Shown here: positions 8,031 through 17,750 of the stretch, piece after piece | Layout: every line of letters begins with the position of its first letter | Position numbering within the stretch: position 1 is the stretch's first letter | Source of the DNA: Arsenophonus fragariae | GTDB lineage: Bacteria > Pseudomonadota > Gammaproteobacteria > Enterobacterales > Enterobacteriaceae | NCBI GenBank assembly: GCA_047291315.1 | Contig: JBDPYZ010000008.1 | Span: 60,780 to 124,779 of the forward strand | Length of the DNA stretch: 64,000 nucleotides | Direction: 5' to 3' | The notes under the pieces: generated by a model | What the model saw: the letters and a program-made list of their open reading frames with translations, nothing else | The model's database searches: none | Told to the model about the DNA's origin: nothing | Program-made: the position numbers and the translations under genes

Positions 8031-11000
8031 GTGCGCCTGATAGTCTGCATTCTATTTAGTCTCTCATTTATCACAATACCTGCATTTGCAGCTATTAATC
8101 TTGATGAAATACAAATTAAAAAAGAGATTAAACAACTTGAAGCAAATAAAAATTCAAAAAATGCAGAGATTATTCAGGCATTACAAGGTGCCCTAAATTG
8201 GTTATCAGAGGCGCAAGAATCAGAGAAAAAAAAACACAATTATCAAGAAGCAATTGATGATTTCCCTAAAATTATAAAAGAATTACAACAACAATTTCTT
8301 ATTGAAAGCAATAAAACAGTTACTATACCAACCAATATAATTATCCTCGAACTTGAGCAACGTATTGTTCAAGCAAGTAGTCAATTACTTGAGCAAGGCA
8401 GACAAATCCAGCAAGAACAAGATAGAAATCGCGAAATCAGCGACTCTCTTGTAACATTGCCTCAACAATTATTAGAAGCTCGCCGCCTGCTTTCTGACTC
8501 TACCGCAAGACTACAATCCCTGCATGTTCCGGTTTCTCCTTTAGCTGAAGCACAATATAACTTAGCACAAGCGGAAGTCTCAGCAAGAAAGGCAAAAACT
8601 AATGAACTAGAAATAGCACAACTCTCTGCCAATAATCGCCAAGAAATTGTTCGTTTACGCATTGAACTTTTTAAAAAACGTTATCAGCGAATCGATCAAG
8701 AACTTCAACAACTGCGAAATCATCTAAACTTTCAGCGCCAACAGAAAGCACAACTCGCACTTAAACACACTGAAATGTTAGCTGCTCAAGGGGGTGAACT
8801 TCCCAAATTTCTAACTGAACAATTGCAACTAAACCGTAAATTATCACAGCGGCTTAATGAACAAGCATACAGAATAAATGATATTGAACAAAGACAACGA
8901 CAGACTTCCAGTGATATACTAACCGTTCGTCAAGCTCTTGGGACAATTCGTGAGCAGGCCCAATGGTTAAGCAGTTCAACTACTTTGGGTGAAGCATTAC
9001 GAGCGCAGTTATACCATTTGCCAGAGATTCCAAAAAACCAGCAAATTGACAGAGAAATTATCAACAAACGCGTTGATCGCCTTAAGTACCAAGATATGTT
9101 GGAAAATCTCAATTCCAACAATAAAGAGAATGAGGAAAAACAATCCGAGATAAAAAATTTCACGTCAGAACAAACTCAAATTTATGATTCACTCATCCAA
9201 ACTCGGAAAGAATTATTAAGCTCAATCGTTTCTGGTTATGACAGTGAAATATTAGAATTAACCAAGCTCAATGTTGCGGCAACCCAGTTAACCGATGCAT
9301 TAACAGATATCAAGGATGCGACCCATCGTTATATGTTCTGGATCGCGGATACCGATCCTATAAATCTCAACTATCCAATTACGATAGTAAAAGATCTAAC
9401 TCGCTTACTATCGTTAGATACTTTATCTCAACTCAGTGGCGCAATTAGAGTTATCTTAGCCACCCAGGATAGTTCGCTATATCTTCTCGCTGCTGTTGCT
9501 ATCGTCATTTTTAGTATTAGTACACATCAGCATTATAATAATTTTCTTCTTCGCGCTAGTACACGTATTGGTAAAGTAACTCAGGATCGCTTTGCTCTAA
9601 CCTTACGAACCGTATTTTGGTCTATCCTTATCGCACTTCCTTTGCCTATTTTATGGTCAGCGATTGGCTATGGCCTACAAAGCGCCTGGCAATTCCCAAT
9701 GGCCACAGCTATTGGCTCTGGGGTGAGAGCGACAACACCGGTTTTATGGATTTTTATGATTAGTGCTACTTTTGCACTCCCAAATGGATTGTTTATTTCT
9801 CATTTTGGTTGGTCAGAAGAAAACGTAAAAAAGGCGATGCGTTATTATCAACTATCAATTTTTGTCATAGTGCCATTGATGATGGCTTTGATTACGTTTG
9901 AATATTATAATGACCGGGAATTTGCTCCAAGCTTGGGTAGACTATGCTTTTTATTACTCTGTATTGCACTAAGTTTGATTACACATAACCTCAAACGGGT
10001 AGGTGTACCACTCTATTTAGATCGCCACGGTTCGGGTGAGAATGCAATTAGCAATATATTGTGGTTATTGCTGATTATAGCGCCAATTTTTTCCGCAGTT
10101 GCAGCACTATTGGGTTACCTTTCAACATCGCAAGAACTTTTAGCCAGGCTAGAAACCTCTGTTGCAATCTGGTTTTTCTTACTGATTATTTATCACATTA
10201 TCCGCCGCTGGATGTCTATCCAACGACGTAAAATTGCTTTTGAAAGAGCAAAACAGCGTCGGGCTGACATTCTCGCCCAACGGGCAAAAGATGAAGATGA
10301 CAACAATAGTAATATTAATAGTAGTGGCGAAGGCTTAGTCGTCGATATCGAAGAAAGTATGATTAACTTAGATACAATCAGTGCACAATCTCTGGGCCTA
10401 GTGCGCTCTATTCTCACCATGATAGCGTTAGTCTCACTGATTTTAATTTGGTCTGAGCTACATTCAGCATTCTCTTTTCTGGAAAATATTCGGCTTTGGA
10501 ATGTAACTACCACTGTTAATGGTGTAGATACAATTCAACCTATCACCCTCAGCTCTCTATTTATTACTATTCTTATTATTATAATTACTGCACAACTAAT
10601 TAGAAACTTGCCGGCATTATTGGAACTCGCCCTGTTACAACACCTTGATTTAACCCCAGGAACCGGCTATGCAATCACCACTTTTACTAAATATACTATT
10701 GCGCTTATAGGTAGCTTAGTAGGATTTTCCATGCTTGGTATTGAGTGGTCAAAACTGCAATGGTTAATTGCCGCGATGGGTGTTGGACTAGGCTTTGGTC
10801 TACAGGAAATCTTTGCCAATATCATTTCTGGTTTAATGATCCTATTTGAGAAACCAATTCGTATTGGCGATACCGTCACTATTCGTGATTTAACGGGAAG
10901 CATTACCAAAATTAATACTAGGGCAACAACCTTGACAGATTGGGATCGCAAAGAAATTATTGTTCCTAATAAGGCATTTATTACCGAACAATTTATTAAC

Positions 11001-11390
11001 TGGTCGTTGTCCGATACCATCACTCGTATTGTTTTAACCATTCCAGCGCCGGCTGATATAGATAGTGCCAAGATCAGCCAGATCTTACTGAATGCAGCCG
11101 AGAAAACACCGATCATTTTAACTAACCCGGCACCTGAAGTATATCTGGTTGATTTACAACAAGGTATTCAAATCTTTGAATTACGTATCTATGCAGCAGA
11201 AATGGGGCATCGGATGCCCGCCCGCCATGAAGTGCATCAAAATATATTAATCGGTTTTGCGCAGCATGGGATCACGCTACCATTTCCTCCCCTTCAATCC
11301 CGAATTGATATAACCAATAATAATCTATTACGAAGTGCAACAAAAAATACATCCGGGCGCAACCCAGCAAGAAAAGCCGGAGAATTATAA
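8031..11390 (+). CDS. mscM: Miniconductance mechanosensitive channel MscM (YjeP)
   Basis: Large MscS-family channel that opens on membrane tension to protect against osmotic downshock. GTG start with GAGGA about 8 bases upstream; an N-terminal signal peptide ends near residue 20 (AFA). A long periplasmic coiled-coil region rich in Gln/Glu/Leu (about 25-480) is followed by around eleven hydrophobic segments. The MscS pore module is near the C-terminus, with a Gly/Ala-rich pore helix (AAMGVGLGFGLQEIFANII) and the FEKPIRIGDTVTI beta-domain start. The protein has 1119 residues against 1107 in E. coli and shows no break. It is cotranscribed with psd. Confidence 0.95.
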   Translation: MRLIVCILFSLSFITIPAFAAINLDEIQIKKEIKQLEANKNSKNAEIIQALQGALNWLSEAQESEKKKHNYQEAIDDFPKIIKELQQQFLIESNKTVTIPTNIIILELEQRIVQASSQLLEQGRQIQQEQDRNREISDSLVTLPQQLLEARRLLSDSTARLQSLHVPVSPLAEAQYNLAQAEVSARKAKTNELEIAQLSANNRQEIVRLRIELFKKRYQRIDQELQQLRNHLNFQRQQKAQLALKHTEMLAAQGGELPKFLTEQLQLNRKLSQRLNEQAYRINDIEQRQRQTSSDILTVRQALGTIREQAQWLSSSTTLGEALRAQLYHLPEIPKNQQIDREIINKRVDRLKYQDMLENLNSNNKENEEKQSEIKNFTSEQTQIYDSLIQTRKELLSSIVSGYDSEILELTKLNVAATQLTDALTDIKDATHRYMFWIADTDPINLNYPITIVKDLTRLLSLDTLSQLSGAIRVILATQDSSLYLLAAVAIVIFSISTHQHYNNFLLRASTRIGKVTQDRFALTLRTVFWSILIALPLPILWSAIGYGLQSAWQFPMATAIGSGVRATTPVLWIFMISATFALPNGLFISHFGWSEENVKKAMRYYQLSIFVIVPLMMALITFEYYNDREFAPSLGRLCFLLLCIALSLITHNLKRVGVPLYLDRHGSGENAISNILWLLLIIAPIFSAVAALLGYLSTSQELLARLETSVAIWFFLLIIYHIIRRWMSIQRRKIAFERAKQRRADILAQRAKDEDDNNSNINSSGEGLVVDIEESMINLDTISAQSLGLVRSILTMIALVSLILIWSELHSAFSFLENIRLWNVTTTVNGVDTIQPITLSSLFITILIIIITAQLIRNLPALLELALLQHLDLTPGTGYAITTFTKYTIALIGSLVGFSMLGIEWSKLQWLIAAMGVGLGFGLQEIFANIISGLMILFEKPIRIGDTVTIRDLTGSITKINTRATTLTDWDRKEIIVPNKAFITEQFINWSLSDTITRIVLTIPAPADIDSAKISQILLNAAEKTPIILTNPAPEVYLVDLQQGIQIFELRIYAAEMGHRMPARHEVHQNILIGFAQHGITLPFPPLQSRIDITNNNLLRSATKNTSGRNPARKAGEL

Positions 11391-11519
11391 ATTGCAATGA
11401 ACTTTCGCTATGAAATAATAGGAAAAAAACGCATGAAAATTTAGCAAAATATATCTTATTTATTTTTAATATAAATATAATATATAACGGATTTAATCTA
11501 GTAATTAGTTAATTTATTT

Positions 11520-12305
11520 TTAATCAATTGGGTGGTGGGAATACTTTTTAATATAACGTTCAGATAATGCCTCTGCTGCCTTCATTTCTTTATCAGAAAA
11601 TAATTTACCGATCTTATCATGAAATTTTTGACTTTCTTTATTCCCATTACAAGCTGCAGTAGCTAACCATGCATAAGCCTTTTTATTATCTTTATTAACA
11701 CCATGTCCCTCTGCATACATGACACCTAAACGATCCTGAGCTTTAGCATACCCCTGTTTTGCGGCGTACTTGAACCAATAGACTGCTTTTTTGTAATCTT
11801 TTATCACACCGTTGCCAATACTATACATTAATCCCAAATTAAATTGTGCCAATGCATAACCTCCTTTTGATGCTTGCTCATACCAATATGCCGCTTCCAG
11901 TAAATTTCGTCTCACACCTAATCCATGAGCATACATGGTAGCCATATTGCTTTGCGCACGAACATGCCGTTGGATCGCAGCCCTTTGGTACCATTCTATT
12001 GCCTGATCATAATCACGCCTAACACCAAAACCATTAACATACATAGTAGCAAGCCTAAACTGCGCATCAGCATTACCTAATTCAGCAGATTTTAAATACC
12101 AAACGACAGCCTGCTTGAAGTCCTGAGAAATTCCTTGTCCATGAAAATATTTTCCCCCTAGTTCACACTGAGCTTTATCATTACCTTGTCCAGCTAATTG
12201 CTGTAATTCAGTTATTACATTAGATGTTGTATTTGTTATATCAGCAGATACTAAAGAACCATAACTCATTATTCCTAGCGTAAATACCAGAGTTAATTTT
12301 CTCAT
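11520..12305 (-). CDS. Secreted Sel1-repeat protein
   Basis: 261 residues with an N-terminal signal peptide (about 1-22, ending LVSA) and five to six tandem Sel1-type repeats of 36 residues from about 44 to 225. Each repeat shows the A-Q-LG-MY-G-GV-D--KA--WY-KAA pattern. Sel1 repeats form alpha-solenoids used for protein-protein contacts; in other proteobacteria such proteins are periplasmic scaffolds, regulators or effectors. No catalytic domain is visible and I cannot name a partner. It sits alone at a synteny junction between mscM and yigL, so it is an accessory gene with no operon to hint at its role. Secretion to the periplasm is inferred from the signal peptide. Confidence 0.85.
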   Translation of the reverse strand: MRKLTLVFTLGIMSYGSLVSADITNTTSNVITELQQLAGQGNDKAQCELGGKYFHGQGISQDFKQAVVWYLKSAELGNADAQFRLATMYVNGFGVRRDYDQAIEWYQRAAIQRHVRAQSNMATMYAHGLGVRRNLLEAAYWYEQASKGGYALAQFNLGLMYSIGNGVIKDYKKAVYWFKYAAKQGYAKAQDRLGVMYAEGHGVNKDNKKAYAWLATAACNGNKESQKFHDKIGKLFSDKEMKAAEALSERYIKKYSHHPID

Positions 12306-12593
12306 ACCGCCAGCTCCTTTTTATAACTAACGCTTCAAAAATTATACTAAGATAATAGTTAATCTTAGTATAAGATTATTTCACACTATAAAAATCAAAA
12401 ATAGATTTAAGCAATTTATTTTCCATAATATAAATATAAATCATAATAAATTTTAAAAATTCATTATTAATTAACTTACTGATATAATTAAAAAGTAGAA
12501 TCACTTCAGCAAATTCATAATAAATTATTTTGTTATTTTCTAAAGTGAATTTCCGTAACTTCAATTTATATGGTTTTGATCTGCGCCAAATAT

Positions 12594-13397
12594 TTAGATA
12601 CCGCTATAAAGTCGGCGCAAATAATAGGAAACTGCTTCTTCTTGATTAGAACCAATAACTTCCATGTCAGGTAACTTGTCTCGCAATAATTGATGTGAGT
12701 TTTTCATAATGCAGCCTTTTCCCGCCATCGTTAACATTTCATAATCATTCATTCCGTCACCAAAAGCGATACAATCCTGCAATGTATAACCTAATAAATT
12801 CGCTACCTGCTTTAGTGCATTTCCTTTGGAAACACTACCATTCATAACCTCTAGACAACTTTGTAATGAAAAACTAACGTTGACACGGTCGCCCCAACGA
12901 TTTCTTATTTTTTCCTGCAATAGCAGTAACTGTTGATGATCTTTACAAGTAAAATAGACTTTGCTCACATCTGTCATCGAAAAATTATCACGCTCAAAAA
13001 GTTGATAGTGAAAAACAGACTCTTGAAAAAACGCTTTTTGTTCCGGGCTCTCCCGATTAATTAACCAATTATCGCTAGAATAATAATTTGTCAAAATATT
13101 TGGATTATCAAATTCCATTAGACAGAGCTCATGAACAATATCAGGATCGACGTTATGCTTTAAAATAAGCTCTCCATTCGTATTATGTACCCTAGCACCA
13201 TTAGATGTGATCATATAAGCATTAATACCTAACCCATTACGGATCTGATCAACATCAATATAGTGACGACCCGTAGCGAAAATGAAATGAATATCTTTTT
13301 CTGCTAATAATTTTAACGTTTCTTTTGTATAAAGTGGTAAAGTGTGGTCAGGAGATAGTAAAGTACCATCTAAATCTGAAACAACAACAGAATACAT
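12594..13397 (-). CDS. yigL: HAD-family sugar/pyridoxal phosphatase YigL
   Basis: Cof-type (class IIB) haloacid dehalogenase phosphatase; E. coli YigL dephosphorylates pyridoxal phosphate and sugar phosphates and helps clear phosphosugar stress. HAD motif I is SDLDGTLLSPDH near residue 7, motif II ITSNGA near 63, and motif IV GDGMNDYEML near 215. The 267-residue length matches E. coli (266), and the N- and C-termini align throughout. It lies 20 bases after pldB, the conserved pldB-yigL pair. The rhtB gene between recQ and pldB in E. coli is absent here. Confidence 0.95.
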   Translation of the reverse strand: MYSVVVSDLDGTLLSPDHTLPLYTKETLKLLAEKDIHFIFATGRHYIDVDQIRNGLGINAYMITSNGARVHNTNGELILKHNVDPDIVHELCLMEFDNPNILTNYYSSDNWLINRESPEQKAFFQESVFHYQLFERDNFSMTDVSKVYFTCKDHQQLLLLQEKIRNRWGDRVNVSFSLQSCLEVMNGSVSKGNALKQVANLLGYTLQDCIAFGDGMNDYEMLTMAGKGCIMKNSHQLLRDKLPDMEVIGSNQEEAVSYYLRRLYSGI

Positions 13398-13417
13398 AAT
13401 TGTTTTTCCTTGGTTAA

Positions 13418-14413
13418 TTAATGTTCATCAAAAAAATCATAAATTGCATTAAGTGCCATTGCACGTAATGCGTCGTTTTCAAATAATATTTCGTGGTGTG
13501 CCCCTTCAATAATTAAAGGTAACTTTTCCTCTCTTCCCCTGTGCATTTTTTGCCGAGCAGCACAAAATCTCTGAATATCCCGATTACTAACGATCTTATC
13601 TTCACTTGCTTGTAATAGCATAAACGGAATCGCAATTTCTTCCGCTTTTTCAATTAAGCTAGTACCAAACTGCAGACTTTCTCCGATCCAATGATAAGTT
13701 GGACCACCAAGACGTAATTCAGGATAATCCGTATAATAACGTAAATAACGCCGATAACGTTCATAACTATGGGTCAATACATTAATAATATAGGGTAATG
13801 GCTGCCATTTACCGGTTGAAACTGCATAATCATCACGGGTATTAGAGCTCGCCTCAGCACATTGAATGATAAAATTTGCCAACCAACGTGAGACCGGTAA
13901 ATTAATGCCTATCATCGGAGCACATAAAGCCGCGGCATTAAAAGTCAGACTATCTCTCAGCAAATAACCAACAAGAATAGCCCCTCCCATTGAATGGGAG
14001 AGTGCATAACGACGTGAATAGTGTCGTGGCTTGATCTCAAGGATGATAAAAGATTCAAAATCATCAATATAATCAGTAAACTTTTGAACATGTCCCTTTT
14101 GAGGATCGGCCAACATTCTTCCCGAACAGCCTTGTCCACGATGATCTATGATAAAAATATCATAACCAAGATGACAAAGATCATAAGCAACTTCAGGATA
14201 TTTTACATAACTTTCACCACGTCCGGGCAAAATAACAATCACTTTATCATGCTGAGCAGAACAAAGTTTTACATAACGAATAGGAATATTATCGACTCCA
14301 ATAAATTTTGCTTCATCACACATCTTCCAAAAATCTAAAAGCGGGCCATTAGCAAAAGCTAAAAACTGAGATTCACGTGTCAGCCAACTCGCTTTTAGCA
14401 TGTCAGGCGTCAT
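13418..14413 (-). CDS. pldB: Lysophospholipase L2 PldB
   Basis: Alpha/beta hydrolase that removes the remaining acyl chain from lysophospholipids at the inner membrane. The nucleophile elbow SHSMGG puts the catalytic Ser at 141, an oxyanion-side motif LPGRGES lies at 62-68, and DHRGQG follows at 90-95. The catalytic His is in EGAHHEILFE near the C-terminus. The protein has 331 residues against 340 in E. coli. It begins 14 bases after the recQ stop, so the two are likely cotranscribed; rhtB and rhtC, which lie between them in E. coli, are gone. Confidence 0.93.
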   Translation of the reverse strand: MTPDMLKASWLTRESQFLAFANGPLLDFWKMCDEAKFIGVDNIPIRYVKLCSAQHDKVIVILPGRGESYVKYPEVAYDLCHLGYDIFIIDHRGQGCSGRMLADPQKGHVQKFTDYIDDFESFIILEIKPRHYSRRYALSHSMGGAILVGYLLRDSLTFNAAALCAPMIGINLPVSRWLANFIIQCAEASSNTRDDYAVSTGKWQPLPYIINVLTHSYERYRRYLRYYTDYPELRLGGPTYHWIGESLQFGTSLIEKAEEIAIPFMLLQASEDKIVSNRDIQRFCAARQKMHRGREEKLPLIIEGAHHEILFENDALRAMALNAIYDFFDEH

Positions 14414-14427
14414 AATTACTCCTCAAC

Positions 14428-16254
14428 TCATTCAAAACCTGCCAGATAATCGCGAATCAATGTCATGAATGCATCTCCAAATCGCGATAATTTTCTTTGA
14501 CCCACGCCATTTATCAACAATAATTCATTCGGCTGAACAGGACATCGCTCCGCCATCTCTATTAAAGTGGCATCGTTAAAAACCACAAAGGGTGGAATAT
14601 TTTCTTCATTAGCAATAACTTTTCGCAATTGACGTAATTTAGCAAATAATTTTTTATCATAATGGTTTTGGTAGTTTTTATTTTGCTGATTACGGTTTTT
14701 TTTCGATAAGACTCTAGCAACAGCCAGTTGCAATGGCACCTCGTCACGCAATATCGGCCGAGCTGCTTCTGTTAATTGTAATGCTGAAAAATGGGCAATA
14801 TTTTGGCTCACTAAACCCATATGAATAAGTTGCCGACACACACTAACCCAATGCTCATGACTCTGTTCTTTACCTAAGCCATAAACTAGCAGCTTATCAT
14901 GACCAAATTCACGAATACGTTGATGCTTCGCACCGCGCAAAATGTCAACAATATAGCCGATACCAAAACGCTGCCCTGTTCGATAAATACAAGAAAGTAC
15001 TTTCTGAGCATCAATTAGGCCATCATACCGCTTCGGTGGATCTAAACATATATCGCAGTTACCACAAGGTTGCTGCCGATTTTCACCAAAATAATTTAAC
15101 AATACTAGACGGCGACAGGTTTGAGCCTCGGCAAAATCGCCCATAGCATTCAGTTTATGGCGTTCAATCTCGTGCAATTGTCCTGCAGACTTTTCCGGCA
15201 AACAACAACGCAACCAAGATAAATCTGCGGGATCATAAAATAAGATTGCTTCTGCAGCTAAACCATCGCGCCCAGCTCTACCCGTTTCTTGATAATAAGA
15301 TTCTATATTACGGGCAATATCAAAATGGACAACAAAACGGACATTAGATTTATTAATCCCCATACCAAATGCCACCGTTGCAACCACCACCTGCAAGTCA
15401 TCTTTTTGAAAAGCATCCTGTACTTTGGCGCGTTGTGTATTATCAAGACCAGCATGATAAGCCGCTGCACTTAAACCTCGTTTATGCAATCGCTCAGCTG
15501 TCTCTTCAGATTTACTACGACTATTGCAATAAACAATACCACTGTTACCCTTTTGTCCTTTAATAAAAAACCAAAGTTGATCAAGCGGCTTATACTTTTC
15601 TACTAAAGTATAACGAATATTAGGTCGATCGAAGCTGCTAATATGAACAAGTGGTTCATACAGTTCAAGCCCGTGAATAATATCATTACGCGTTGTTTGA
15701 TCCGCAGTAGCCGTTAAGGCAATAACGGGTAACTGCGGAAAACGACGCCGAAATTGCCCTAATGCTTGATATTCAGGGCGAAAATCATGTCCCCACTGTG
15801 AAATGCAATGAGCTTCATCGACTGCCAATAAAACAGGATTTAATTTCGGCAATTGATACAGAAAGTTATCCATAACCAACCGCTCTGGGGCAATATAAAG
15901 TAATTTTATTTTACCTTGTCGACAATGCTCAATTACCTGCTTTTTCTGTTGTCCTGTTTGGCTTGAATTAAGATAACTGGCTTCAATACCATATTGAGAA
16001 AGCTGATCAACTTGATCTTTCATTAATGAAATTAGCGGTGAAACCACTATTGTTAAGCCAGGTAAAATTAAAGCTGGTATTTGGTAACAGAGAGATTTTC
16101 CTCCCCCGGTTGGCATGACGACCAAACAATCTTGATTTGTATGTATAGTATTAATAATTTTTTCTTGGCCTGGCCGAAATTGCTGATAACCAAAAATCTG
16201 CTGTAACACTTGCCGAGCAGGGGATGTAATATTGATAATTTCCGCAGTAGACAC
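14428..16254 (-). CDS. recQ: ATP-dependent DNA helicase RecQ
   Basis: 3'-5' helicase of the RecF pathway and replication-fork repair. The helicase core has the Walker A MPTGGGKSLCYQ near residues 50-60, the DEAH box in AVDEAHCISQWGHDFRPEY near 145, and motif VI QETGRAGRDG near 325. The RecQ-Ct zinc module follows with Cys in TCRRLVLLNYFGE and CGNCDICLDPP. The C-terminal HRDC domain covers about 525-605. The product is 608 residues, one short of E. coli RecQ, and intact. pldA, the usual upstream neighbour, is missing; a stump of yigI lies divergently upstream instead. Confidence 0.97.
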   Translation of the reverse strand: MSTAEIINITSPARQVLQQIFGYQQFRPGQEKIINTIHTNQDCLVVMPTGGGKSLCYQIPALILPGLTIVVSPLISLMKDQVDQLSQYGIEASYLNSSQTGQQKKQVIEHCRQGKIKLLYIAPERLVMDNFLYQLPKLNPVLLAVDEAHCISQWGHDFRPEYQALGQFRRRFPQLPVIALTATADQTTRNDIIHGLELYEPLVHISSFDRPNIRYTLVEKYKPLDQLWFFIKGQKGNSGIVYCNSRSKSEETAERLHKRGLSAAAYHAGLDNTQRAKVQDAFQKDDLQVVVATVAFGMGINKSNVRFVVHFDIARNIESYYQETGRAGRDGLAAEAILFYDPADLSWLRCCLPEKSAGQLHEIERHKLNAMGDFAEAQTCRRLVLLNYFGENRQQPCGNCDICLDPPKRYDGLIDAQKVLSCIYRTGQRFGIGYIVDILRGAKHQRIREFGHDKLLVYGLGKEQSHEHWVSVCRQLIHMGLVSQNIAHFSALQLTEAARPILRDEVPLQLAVARVLSKKNRNQQNKNYQNHYDKKLFAKLRQLRKVIANEENIPPFVVFNDATLIEMAERCPVQPNELLLINGVGQRKLSRFGDAFMTLIRDYLAGFE

Positions 16255-16493
16255 TGGTATCCTTAATAAACGTGACTAATCAATTTTGATAAAAAGCGGT
16301 AAAGAAATATATGCTACCTGACTCTGATAAGAATTACAGCATCTCATTGGTTTCCACCATAAAAAAATAAAACATTTAGAAGAAAAAAGGTCACTCCATG
16401 TTAAATAACAATTTATTTTTACCAATTTAAAACCGTCAATCTTTGCATAGTATCGACCATTAATTAAGATAATATCTAAATAAGAGAATATTT

Positions 16494-16628
16494 ATGAATA
16501 CGCCTGACTTTACATTAGACGATGCACAGAAACTTATAATTGCAAAATTTATTCATGAGATACCCTTCACTCAATTATTAGGTCTTGAGGTGTTATCCTT
16601 TGATAAAAAACAGAAAAATCTATTTTAA
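16494..16628 (+). pseudogene. yigI: N-terminal stump of YigI-like thioesterase
   Basis: A 44-codon frame starting at ATG 16494 aligns with the first part of E. coli YigI, a hotdog-fold acyl-CoA thioesterase of about 155 residues. The shared pattern is a helix ending PF-Q-LG-E followed by the first strand. It then runs into TAA after KKQKN. The hotdog catalytic core is absent, and the DNA beyond the stop leads straight into corA, so the rest was deleted. Position and strand (divergent from recQ, facing corA) match the E. coli location of yigI; rarD, yigG, yigF and pldA are also gone. Too little remains to be functional. Confidence 0.7.
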
Positions 16629-16704
16629 ACAAGCTCTATATGAAGCTTATATTATTAAGTTAGCATTTCACCGTGATCAAGCTATCTTAAATCGTCTGAT
16701 AAAT

Positions 16705-17655
16705 TCAAAGCCAATTTTTACGTTTAAAATAAAGATATGGTGCCAATCCGGCGATGATCATCAATATAATTGCTGCCGGATAGCCAAAACGCCATCCTAA
16801 TTCTGGCATAAATTCAAAGTTCATACCGTAACTGGATGACACCAGAATAGGCGGTAAAAAGACAACAGAAACGACGGAGAATATTTTAATAATACGACTT
16901 TGTTCAATATTAATAAAACCCATCGCCGCTTGCATAAGAAAATTTACTTTTTGAAATAGCGATTCATTATGGGGTAACAGTGATTCAATATCACGTAAAA
17001 TATCTCTCGCTTGATCTAACTGACCAGCAGGCAATCTTGCCCGGCGGATCAAAAAATTTAATGCTCGTTGACTATCCATCAAACATAGCCGCACTTTCCA
17101 ACCAATATCTTCTTATTTCGCTAAATTAGAAAGCGCACTATCAAGTTCATCACCTTGTTTACTTTTCAGAATAATCCGGCTTAGCGATTCAAATACGCTA
17201 TAAATATTTTCTATTACATCAGCAAGTTGTTCAATTTTTATTTCAAATAAATCTAAAAATAACTCATAAGCATTGGCATCGATAAGCTTTTGACTTCTTG
17301 AACGCATACGATACAAACGAAAAGCAGCCAGATCACGCTCCCGTAACGTATATAAGCGACCATCACGAAAAGTAAAAGCAACCGTCGAATTACCAACATG
17401 TTCATCGATATCTTGATAATAAAAAAATGAATGAAGATGTAAACCATCTTCATCCTCAAAAAACGGGCTGATGCTTCAATATCAATTAATTCAGATGGGG
17501 TTACTAATAATTGTTTCAATTCAGTTTGCACTGTTTGCCGCTCTTTTTCATCAAGCTCCATTAAATCAACCCACACAGCATCTGTCAGTATTTTCACCTT
17601 CATCAAATACAAGACTAGACAAACGGTGGTTGTCTAATTTAAATGCCAGCAGCAT
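16705..17655 (-). pseudogene. corA: Magnesium/cobalt transporter CorA, broken by two frameshifts and a stop
   Basis: All of CorA can be traced from ATG 17655, with a strong AAAGGAGG upstream, to the C-terminal YLYFKRKNWL. The reading frame is broken three times. An extra A in the run at about 17591-17594 shifts the frame after residue 22. One T is lost from the run at about 17458-17463, in what should be ARFFED. A TAA at 17107-17109 replaces a Leu in the LA-(L)-EDIGWK segment. The C-terminal part still shows the membrane segments and the GMN selectivity motif (SYGMNFEF). Normal length would be about 316 residues. The otherwise high similarity suggests recent inactivation. Confidence 0.93.
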
Positions 17656-17750
17656 ATTATAGTGCCTCCTTTAGAATCCCAAATAGCAAAATAAATAAAA
17701 GATTAATTAGTAACAAAAATGCTCTAGACTTCAAGCAGTAATGTGTTCCG

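Noticed and set aside
12376..12564. 62-codon minus-strand frame between the Sel1 gene and yigL
   Set aside because: Starts at TTG, has no ribosome-binding site, and consists mostly of Ile/Asn/Lys/Phe/Tyr as random A+T-rich DNA would give.
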